64,000 bases of DNA from Macrostomum hystrix (Eukaryota; Platyhelminthes; Macrostomidae): the NCBI GenBank assembly GCA_950097015.1, contig CATNEN010000011.1, forward strand, positions 1,782,001 through 1,846,000, written 5' to 3'. The translations under genes and the position numbers were made by a program. The first letter of the stretch is position 1, and each line of letters opens with the position of its first letter. The notes under the pieces were generated by a model, which had not been told where the DNA came from, ran no database searches, and saw nothing but the letters and a program-made list of their open reading frames with translations. Of the stretch, positions 61,401 through 64,000 are shown in pieces.

Positions 61401-64000
61401 CCACCAGGTGCTGCACAAACTGGTGCCTGTAGATTCGATTGCCGCGACATTCTTGCTCCAATCGGGATTTCTCGCAGCCTAAAAAAATGTTTGCCTTGTA
61501 GATTTTTTGTGCTTTTAATATCATTACTGAAAAATTGGCGACAGTAGACCTTAAGAACAAATACTCACGACATCGTTCGCGCTGTGAGATGACCCGGGTG
61601 ACGCATACGCAATCTTGGGCCTCCTCGATTAGCTGGCGAACTACCCGGTACCCGTCTGACTGACAGCTTGACACTCGGCTGTGCAGCTGACCGCGACACT
61701 CTAAATAAACACAATGAGTCGCGAATCAATCACAAATCAATCAAATAAAATATAATTACTGTTTGATTACTTGTTGGCTTCTTGTGCACTTTAACGCTGC
61801 GCTTGCAGCTCGACTTGGCAGCGTCTAATTTGTGACTGACAGCTGTCACTGTCCACACATTGTCGTCGCACTCTTCAATTGTGTAATCCTTGCCGCAGCC
61901 TGTTAAATAAGCAAACATGATGAAGCTTTTGCATACCCTGAAGTTATCTCACTGTGCACCACAGCCGCCTCACTCAGCACTGAGCAGTAACCACTCCAGT
62001 TCACACCTAAAACAACCACCTCACGTCGCACTATGCAAAAGCAACCACCTCACGCCGCACTATGCACAAACAACCACCTCACGCCGCACTATGCACAAAC
62101 AACCACCTCACGCCGCACCAGGCAAAAACAATCACGTCACGCCAGACTACACACGAACAACCACCTCACACCACACTACACACGAACAGCCACCTGACGC
62201 CCCATCATACACAACCAACTCACTTTCAAAAGCCAAAGCAACTAAAAATATTCAGTTAGTTGGCAGGCACAGCTCCCCTCACCGCACTTCTCGTAGGTGA
62301 TGCGCCTCCGTTTGACGCAAGAGCAGCCTCGTCTCTCCTGTCTGTACAGAATCACGCGCCGATAGCCATTGAAAGCGCAGGAGCTTTTCACCGGTGGGTA
62401 CCTCTTGTTGCAAACTGGCGTTTGAGTTGGTTGAGTCTTCATCTGCATTGTACTCGTAGTTCATCAATTTGGAATAGGAAAAACTAGTTAAAAAAGCGGA
62501 AACTCACCAACCGGCTTCTTCGTGACATTGATCTTCTCTTTGCAACGACCACTGCGCAGTTGAAAGCTTCGCAGCATGGAATGCAGCACGCTGCCCCGGC
62601 AGTAGCTACTGCGCTGCGGTTTAGGACAGCCTGAAGCGGGAAACAAAGTGTCATGCTGCGAAGACACCTCAGCATAAAAAAGGTACCTGAGCGGCCGAAA
62701 AAAACTCACAGCACTTCACGGTTCTCTTTCGCACAGGTCGAACGCACTGGCAGTTGCGAACTTCTGACCAGCTTCGAGTCACAATTTGAGTGCAGTCGGC
62801 CCGACAGCTGGAGCGAGATTTTATGCGAAGCTTGGGACACACTGAAAATGGTACGTTCATTACTTTAAAATATAAACTGGCTTAAGTAGCTCGTATATCA
62901 ATCGCATTTTGCCACTGACATTTCCCCAACACTCCCAGATACCAACCCCCTCACTCCCTGCCCATCAAACCCACCACCTCACTCCCTGCCCCTCAAACCC
63001 ACCACCTCACTCCCTGCCCCTCAAACCCACCACCTCACTCCCTGCCCCTCAAACCCACCACCTCACTCCCTGCCCCTCAAACCCACCACCTCACTCCCTG
63101 CCCCTCAAACCCACCACCTCACTCCCTGCCCCTCAAACCCACCACCTCACTCCCTGCCCCTCAAACCCACAACCTCACTCCCCGTCCATCCAACCTCCAA
63201 AAATAGTCACTCACAGATTGGAATTCGCTTCACTCGAGTCTCAACTTTACAAGAATTTTTTTTCAATCGATAAATGGTGCTGATTTGCATCTTGACAGCT
63301 CCGTCACATCTTAGGCGCACTTTCGTCTTGGGACAGGCTGTGGAATTAGAAATATATAATTTTAAACTCTACGAAAATCTAAGTCAGGGATAAGAAAGAA
63401 GGCTTACCACATCGTACTCGAAATCGTCTAGTTCTAGTTTTACATCGGCAATTTATATAATTGGTTTTTAACTCCGTGACGGTCATGTACTGGCCGCGAC
63501 ATGTGCCAGGCTTCCTTCGCACACCAACAGTGCAGTCCGGTTTCAATGACACCTGCTTGGTGTAGGCGGTGCAAGCGAAGTCGACAACCTTTTCGCCGGT
63601 TTCAATTCGGTAGAGGCTGTTGTCGATGCACTGGATCCGCTGGGCTGGCTTCTCGCAGTCTGTGGGCGGTGAGTTTTTCTAAGACACATCAGTTTTTTTA
63701 GATAAACCCGTCACGGAGTCACTGTACTTTGACGGTTGGCTCTCAAGGGCGTAATTGAACGACAAGCCAGGCCCCCAAGCCTTCTCTCCGCGGAATCGAG
63801 CTCAGAACCCTCGTTACCGCTTAGCCAAAAAATAACAGGTAGGATAAAGGTGCGACACAATGCACTCACCCGGAGTGCACCTCTTTCTGGTGCTGAGTTT
63901 TCTTCGCTGACAGACGCAGTCGTCCAAATACACCGTGAGACTGTTCTCAGTGCGCCAGCCACTGCGATCGCATTTTGTCTTGGTGTATTGTGTGCCAATG
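34261..64000 (-). CDS. Giant secreted protein: alternating A/B cysteine modules, vWD-C8-TIL, two ShKT (3' part)
   Basis: Thirty-seven exons (listed separately) join in a single open frame of 2029 residues to a TGA; the 5' end is beyond the window. N-terminal to C-terminal: 36 alternating basic modules, A (usual C-x8-C-x18-C) and B (usual C-x10-C-x17-C-x-C-x10-C); vWD (GDPHF... and GLCGNCNG); C8; TIL; ShKT; ShKT. An A+B pair has 8 Cys in about 84 residues, so all could pair. Every module exon starts with 2 bases and ends with 1 base of a split codon. I do not recognise the A/B family. Family knowledge: vWD-C8-TIL units occur in VWF, mucins, zonadhesin, SCO-spondin and temporary-adhesion proteins of flatworms and sea stars. 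Role inferred: extracellular mucus, matrix or adhesive protein. No membrane segment is visible. Confidence 0.88.
34839..34988 (-). CDS. Modular gene exon, first ShKT domain
   Basis: CKDDAPADKCQRW, GHCASNPYTMLKMC and RETCELC fit the six-Cys ShKT pattern. The acceptor CTTGGTCAG is the last copy of a tandemly repeated 3' splice site. Donor CCT|GTGAGT. Confidence 0.9.
34989..35620. repeat. 53-bp minisatellite made of 3' splice sites
   Basis: About 12 units of 50-53 bp. On the minus strand each ends ATCTCCTTGGTCAGAG, identical to the acceptor used by exon 34839-34988. It fills almost the whole intron between the TIL and first ShKT exons. Confidence 0.93.
35649..35840 (-). CDS. Modular gene exon, TIL domain
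   Basis: PKQCDRDKVYTTNMHPCPRS, CENLFFG, CYHLPIREGCACRKG, LDGRKCVKPEMCQC. Typical trypsin-inhibitor-like fold Cys pattern. Donor AAGA|GTGAGT. Confidence 0.9.
36104..36399 (-). CDS. Modular gene exon, C8 domain
   Basis: CKNAPVLSASSAC, RALCRRL, FGRCIASG, NDCRNDAC, AVCEAHKDLAEQCAEAG and TFC: Cys-rich region directly after vWD, as in mucins and zonadhesin. Acceptor CCCGCACAG. Confidence 0.9.
36400..37015. other. Intron with short inverted motifs
   Basis: No exon. GGCCATAGACAAC at about 36675 matches the tip of the hairpin at 11457-11609, and GGCTTTGG/CCAAAGCC form a small inverted repeat. Confidence 0.5.
37016..37335 (-). CDS. Modular gene exon, vWD domain, second half
   Basis: IDGKITSLPYSSGG, NCRFTAAFDGRY and GLCGNCNGKQNDDY, the vWD end with a CxxC. 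Acceptor ACCATCAG; donor AAAAG|GTACTT, phase 2. Confidence 0.9.
37395..38200. repeat. 39-bp minisatellite
   Basis: About 20 units containing TTTATTGATAAGACGCGTTT and CCAATCAAACGTCTA. At 13 codons, it gives false open frames on both strands. Confidence 0.96.
38328..38569 (-). CDS. Modular gene exon, vWD domain, first half
   Basis: CRCDALGDPHFLMYDGVPLH, FQGECKYTL and LGHTFRLHQHKRLL. GDPHF is the vWD signature. Acceptor TATTTTTTAG, donor CTG|GTGAGA, phase 0. Confidence 0.92.
38585..39600. repeat. 28-bp minisatellite with internal duplication
   Basis: Units of GGCACATCAAAGAATCTGGA plus GAGAAGTC, later alternating with GAAACTTCATTGATTTC. A block of about 235 bp around 39000 is repeated at 39235 and partly at 39475. 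Confidence 0.95.
39689..39829 (-). CDS. Modular gene exon, last A module
   Basis: CPKPKTVEKPC, YYIKDRLGNC, then an extra Cys before AERK. Its split codon joins directly to the vWD domain. Confidence 0.86.
39935..40063 (-). CDS. Modular gene exon, B module
   Basis: CPANKRVLRRKC, RLERCVCKLKRRRVVKPC; C-x10-C-x16-C-x-C-x10-C. Confidence 0.86.
40190..40400. repeat. About 30-bp minisatellite
   Basis: Seven diverged units of TTGCTAAAAATAGCTTTGTG plus TACATACT. Confidence 0.9.
40569..40691 (-). CDS. Modular gene exon, A module
   Basis: CPKPRVKRRC and SYKLSGNRCHRSRSHHRN; C-x8-C-x18-C, with a very Arg/His-rich end. Confidence 0.86.
40846..41150 (-). mobile_element. tRNA-derived SINE (family 2)
   Basis: The minus strand begins with a tRNA-like head (GTAGCCCAGTGGTTACAGCG, GGTTCGATTCCCGGC), then AACTCTGCATTGCTTCAG, GTACCAGCATCAGC and an AGCTGTACGCAGCC body. 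A 15-bp minisatellite abuts its 5' head. Confidence 0.85.
41152..41400. repeat. 15-bp minisatellite
   Basis: About 17 units of GGGTAGAATTAGAGT and GGGTAGAATTAAGA, between a SINE head and exon 41425-41556. Confidence 0.93.
41425..41556 (-). CDS. Modular gene exon, B module
   Basis: CKILKKKTKGVC, SDGYQSIFYE, VNCQCRKKVSTKKIRC; consensus B spacing. Donor TGCG|GTTAGT. Confidence 0.85.
41588..41898 (-). mobile_element. SINE (family 1)
   Basis: Minus strand: GAGCTCGATTCCGCGGCGAG (B box), GGCGCAGCCGCGGAGAGAAG, GGCCAACCTCCAATG and ACACACCTGTGTGCG, the same order as the copies at 29720 and 46244. Confidence 0.85.
42054..42308 (-). CDS. Modular gene exon, fused B+A
   Basis: B: CYEKEKPDRSPC, DGYRKVKLVSYRASDCKC, RRERC. 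Ser, then A: CPKDYRAREC and YTLTPKECIRR. The C-S-C junction matches intron-split junctions elsewhere. Confidence 0.87.
42345..44035. repeat. 18-bp minisatellite
   Basis: About 93 units of GGGTTCTGTTTATGGGAT with a higher-order structure (a block near 42660-42900 recurs near 43300 and 43560). Six codons long, hence 500-codon artificial frames on both strands. Confidence 0.96.
44406..44531 (-). CDS. Modular gene exon, A module
   Basis: CPKSSKKISC and MYTLRGNSCLKDEQIVSKKV; C-x8-C-x19-C. Confidence 0.86.
44853..45122 (-). CDS. Modular gene exon, fused A+B
   Basis: A: CPKSHSETTC, then a longer loop to RVCTRHVRN. B: CPVGRQVRSTKC, x17, HCRCRKNVKIEKKRC. Intron between modules absent. Confidence 0.86.
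45140..45344. repeat. 16-bp minisatellite, left part
   Basis: Units of CTCGTACTCTAGTTCA and CTCGTACTCGAGTTCG, interrupted at 45345 by a GC-rich insert and resuming at 45546-45680. Confidence 0.92.
45345..45545 (-). mobile_element. Probable 3' fragment of a non-LTR retrotransposon inside the 16-bp array
   Basis: GC-rich insert. On the minus strand one frame gives VEDAQRLLIDCHP and another gives NNPILAVLTTNGPRVLSFLR and EIETVTRRPRSE before a stop at 45349-45351. This resembles the Cys/His-rich end and final helix of non-LTR ORF2 proteins, with a frame shift between. Severely 5' truncated. The assignment rests on pattern only. Confidence 0.4.
45546..45680. repeat. 16-bp minisatellite, right part
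   Basis: Continuation of the array at 45140-45344 after the GC-rich insert, degrading into CTCT-rich DNA. Confidence 0.9.
45751..45882 (-). CDS. Modular gene exon, B module
   Basis: CVSSRKPIRGPC, RNGYREVTFVSYRLRNCKC, SSELC; consensus B spacing. Confidence 0.87.
46244..46566 (-). mobile_element. SINE (family 1)
   Basis: Near-complete copy: minus-strand A box GGCAAAGCGGTCTAACG, B-box region GAGCTCAATTCCGCC, GGCGCAGCCGCGGAGAGAAG, and 3' end TGATGTGCCATTGCCCGCAG. Confidence 0.87.
46610..46735 (-). CDS. Modular gene exon, A module
   Basis: CPKNSTRVVC and WRLVRGTCQRKVRRREKK; C-x8-C-x19-C. Confidence 0.86.
46833..46964 (-). CDS. Modular gene exon, B module with extra Cys
   Basis: CKNGTKVSRTKCDARC then RNCRCRKRIDITSVKC. 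It shares the extra Cys at position 16 with exon 62710-62841, about 16 kb away. Confidence 0.86.
47075..48470. repeat. 20-bp minisatellite
   Basis: About 69 units of CTTATCCCCTTAGGTTGCAA and variants (CAAGTTGAAA, CTAGGTTGTAA), with 60-bp and larger higher-order periodicity. Confidence 0.97.
48538..48663 (-). CDS. Modular gene exon, A module
   Basis: CPDPIISTRC and SYKLRSERCHRNKQVSK; C-x8-C-x19-C. Confidence 0.86.
48766..48894 (-). CDS. Modular gene exon, B module
   Basis: CPKTSISESDC, KVVTKVSYDKRNCKCVKRVR, RVLC; C-x9-C-x17-C-x-C-x10-C. Confidence 0.86.
48975..49097 (-). CDS. Modular gene exon, A module
   Basis: CPKPAQTVEC and QTLRGQQCIKTKKVEKKPT; C-x8-C-x18-C. Donor ACGG|GTGTGT. Confidence 0.85.
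49185..50486. repeat. 19-bp minisatellite related to a SINE head
   Basis: About 65 units of GTTGTAGCCTAGTGACAGG, preceded by GTTGTTGCTTAGTGGG-like units. A variant trio (ATTGATGGG, GTGATGGG, GTTTTAG) recurs about every 260-300 bp. It runs directly into the tRNA-like head of the SINE at 50487; see findings. Confidence 0.95.
50487..50765 (+). mobile_element. tRNA-derived SINE (family 2), plus copy of an inverted pair
   Basis: TGTAGCCTTTTGTTAGGGCG, B box GGTTTGATTCCC, AACTCTGCATTGCTTCAG and AACAGCTGTACGCAGCCTTC in family order. Confidence 0.87.
50806..51093 (-). mobile_element. tRNA-derived SINE (family 2), minus copy of an inverted pair
   Basis: The minus strand starts GGTTGTAGCCTAGTGGTTAG, with B box GGTTCGATTCCCGAC. 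It is inverted relative to the copy at 50487-50765 across about 40 bp of AT-rich spacer. Confidence 0.9.
51131..51433 (-). CDS. Modular gene exon, fused A+B, divergent
   Basis: One 101-codon exon. The A half begins CPKTKVELKPD and the B half has CPAETTERKLC, then a longer insertion and SRYACLVKKVKMSRRC; the C-x-C is lost. It is the most divergent unit in the window. Confidence 0.83.
51487..54545. repeat. 24/21-23-bp minisatellite, largest intronic array
   Basis: About 130 units of GAGCTATCAGTTCAGATTAT plus TCAG, with 23-bp (GGTTCTTCAG) and 21-bp (GGTCTTCAG) variants. Long blocks near 52190-52420 and 52860-53100 recur at 52430-52650 and 54020-54300. Confidence 0.96.
54590..54712 (+). mobile_element. 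SINE (family 1) 3' fragment
   Basis: GATGTACATACATGTGTGAG, GGGCAGAATTGCCTCC, AGCTGGCTGCGGGTC and ATGATGTGCCACCGCCCACA match the 3' half of family 1. Confidence 0.78.
54774..54905 (-). CDS. Modular gene exon, B module
   Basis: CQPNRKFHRSRC, KRGYQTVTETY, VNCACVNRHRKRRIVC. Acceptor GCAAGCTAG is atypical; frame and phase fit only there. Confidence 0.83.
54940..55370. repeat. CT-rich minisatellite (about 20 bp)
   Basis: Units of CTCTCTCCTTCTCTCTATTC, almost purely pyrimidine on the + strand. Confidence 0.92.
55439..55570 (-). CDS. Modular gene exon, A module
   Basis: CRLLNYRIKRC and HRFTDGATRCKQTV; C-x9-C-x20-C. Confidence 0.84.
55590..56985. repeat. 20-bp minisatellite
   Basis: About 70 units of AAATGAGTCATCAACACACT with variants TTAGTC, TTGGTT and ATCGAC. 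A block around 56440-56640 recurs at 56740-56940. Confidence 0.97.
57051..57200 (-). CDS. Modular gene exon, B module (long form)
   Basis: CLEEETPIYGRC, a longer central loop (x23), then INCNCVKRTRVKKIPC. Donor TGCG|GTGAGA. Confidence 0.86.
57240..57480 (+). mobile_element. SINE (family 1)
   Basis: GAGCTCGATTCCGGTGGCGA, GGCGCAGCCGCGTAGAGAAG, GGCCAACCTCCAAG, TGATGTGCCATTGCCCGCAG and an ATTATT tail. Confidence 0.87.
57530..58440. repeat. Short-unit array interrupted by a MITE
   Basis: Both flanks of the element at 57652-58305 carry about 20-bp units of the form TTTTCGGATACTAAAATTAGG (left copies more diverged). Confidence 0.75.
57652..58305. mobile_element. hAT-like MITE
   Basis: Imperfect terminal inverted repeats: CAGTGCTGGGCGCGTTA at the left, and the complement of AGTGTTGAGTGCGTTA at the right. 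Sub-terminal GTTACTTTT/AAAGTAACG and GTAACGATCGTTAC palindromes. About 650 bp, AT-rich, non-coding centre. The CAGTG start fits hAT-type elements; an 8-bp target duplication is not clear. Confidence 0.7.
58520..58645 (-). CDS. Modular gene exon, A module
   Basis: CPKPTTRRRC and LLIRGVCKRSVSYERSPV; C-x8-C-x19-C. Confidence 0.86.
58740..59480. repeat. 24-bp minisatellite
   Basis: About 30 units of GAGAGTTGGGGATAATTATA plus CATA, eight codons long, giving false frames on both strands. Confidence 0.95.
59535..59666 (-). CDS. Modular gene exon, B module
   Basis: CQSSPLYRRGRC, NGVRVDTWVH, RNCVCHQRVKQVPRRC; consensus B spacing. Confidence 0.87.
60177..60431 (-). CDS. Modular gene exon, fused B+A
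   Basis: B: CPRRFEVKRGKC, RRSCACKSLVKRSSEVC. One Gly residue, then A: CPRPVVKRAC and YKLKDGLC. The C-G-C junction is where other module pairs have an intron. Confidence 0.87.
60526..60648 (-). CDS. Modular gene exon, A module with extra Cys
   Basis: CPKSSTSSRC, YTLKDGQCIGHSCKTTRR; standard A spacing plus a fourth Cys five residues after the third. Confidence 0.86.
60820..61120. repeat. 33-bp minisatellite
   Basis: About nine units of ATGTACATACACTCTAACAA plus ACCCCACTACCAG. Confidence 0.93.
61154..61279 (-). CDS. Modular gene exon, B module (short form)
   Basis: CGANTVKLSDC, WRTKTYANYYPYNCKC, RLVRC; C-x9-C-x16-C-x-C-x10-C. Confidence 0.86.
61356..61478 (-). CDS. Modular gene exon, A module
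   Basis: CEKSRLEQEC and LVDGRCLLKR; C-x8-C-x18-C. Acceptor TTTTTTTAG. Confidence 0.86.
61569..61700 (-). CDS. Modular gene exon, B module
   Basis: CRGQLHSRVSSC, SDGYRVVRQ, DCVCVTRVISQRERC; consensus B spacing. Confidence 0.87.
61771..61899 (-). CDS. Modular gene exon, A module
   Basis: CGKDYTIEEC and KSSCKRSVKVHKKPT; spacing C-x8-C-x20-C. Donor ACAA|GTAATC is weak compared with its neighbours. Confidence 0.82.
61960..62215. repeat. 29-bp minisatellite
   Basis: About eight units of CAACCACCTCACGCCGCACT plus ATGCACAAA, diverging to the right. Confidence 0.9.
62283..62414 (-). CDS. Modular gene exon, B module
   Basis: CNKRYPPVKSSC, NGYRRVILY, RGCSCVKRRRITYEKC: exact consensus C-x10-C-x17-C-x-C-x10-C. 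Confidence 0.87.
62508..62630 (-). CDS. Modular gene exon, A module
   Basis: CPKPQRSSYC then FQLRSGRC, C-x8-C-x18-C. Donor GTTG|GTGAGT. Confidence 0.87.
62710..62841 (-). CDS. Modular gene exon, B module with extra Cys
   Basis: C-x10-C-x3-C-x13-C-x-C-x10-C: CPKLRIKSRSSCRADC and RNCQCVRPVRKRTVKC. The extra Cys at position 16 is shared only with exon 46833-46964. Confidence 0.87.
62935..63190. repeat. 28-bp minisatellite
   Basis: About nine nearly identical units of CTCCCTGCCCCTCAAACCCA plus CCACCTCA. Confidence 0.95.
63215..63337 (-). CDS. Modular gene exon, A module
   Basis: CPKTKVRLRC, YRLKKNSC; spacing C-x8-C-x18-C. Acceptor ATTCCACAG, donor ATCT|GTGAGT. Confidence 0.87.
63408..63659 (-). 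CDS. Modular gene exon, fused A+B
   Basis: Acceptor CGCCCACAG. A: C-x8-C-x18-C from CEKPAQRIQC. B: CTVGVRRKPGTC to INCRCKTRTRRFRVRC. No intron separates the two modules. Confidence 0.87.
63712..63826 (-). mobile_element. SINE (family 1) 5' fragment
   Basis: Minus strand carries GAGCTCGATTCCGCGGAGAG, AAGGCTTGGGGGCC and TTGAGAGCCAACCG; the 3' half is missing. Confidence 0.75.
63870..64000 (-). CDS. Modular gene exon, B module (partial, runs off the window)
   Basis: Seen spacing C-x17-C-x-C-x10-C (CDRSGWRTENS, DDCVCQRR, RKRCTP). Upstream IGTQYTKTK stays open to the window edge with no acceptor. Donor CCGG|GTGAGT. Confidence 0.85.

Overview
This is animal nuclear DNA: GT-AG introns, signal-peptide and extracellular cysteine-rich proteins, tRNA-derived SINEs, and minisatellites inside almost every intron. 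The best clue to the organism is a copy at 25913-25956 of a sequence that, from memory, closely resembles the trans-spliced leader of the flatworm Macrostomum lignano. I therefore read the window as a macrostomid-like flatworm; this is an inference. The standard genetic code fits all genes.

Layout. (1) 1-10008, + strand: the last three coding exons of an EAG (KCNH1/KCNH5-like) voltage-gated K+ channel, embedded in 35-, 16-, 32- and 24-bp minisatellites. (2) 10009-15035: intergenic, with two more arrays, a 59-bp-arm hairpin and a CAG run. (3) 15036-21565, + strand: a complete four-exon vitellogenin of 2074 residues behind a TATA box. (4) 21566-28941: mostly non-coding, with a fold-back element, the spliced-leader-like copy, a 375-bp inverted-repeat element and two possible orphan 5' exons. 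(5) 28942-32361, + strand: a complete four-exon TRAF protein of 538 residues (degenerate RING, five zinc fingers, coiled coil, MATH). (6) 34261-64000, - strand: the 3' 37 exons of a giant secreted protein whose 5' end lies beyond the window.

The - strand gene is the main discovery candidate. In the window it encodes 2029 residues. Thirty-one exons carry 36 short, basic, cysteine-rich modules in strict alternation: module A (about 41 residues, usually 3 Cys, C-x8-C-x18-C) and module B (about 43 residues, usually 5 Cys, C-x10-C-x17-C-x-C-x10-C). All these exons are symmetrical, phase 1-1. They are followed by vWD, C8 and TIL domains and two ShKT domains. I do not recognise the A/B modules. The vWD-C8-TIL end recalls gel-forming mucins, zonadhesin and the large temporary-adhesion proteins of flatworms and sea stars, so a secreted mucus, matrix or adhesive function is plausible but unproven.

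Repeats make up roughly a third of the window. Some interact with genes: a 53-bp array is built from copies of a 3' splice site, a SINE insertion duplicated a 5' splice site in the TRAF gene, and a 19-bp array appears to have grown from the tRNA-like head of a SINE. The four genes are not an operon; I see no functional link between them beyond proximity.
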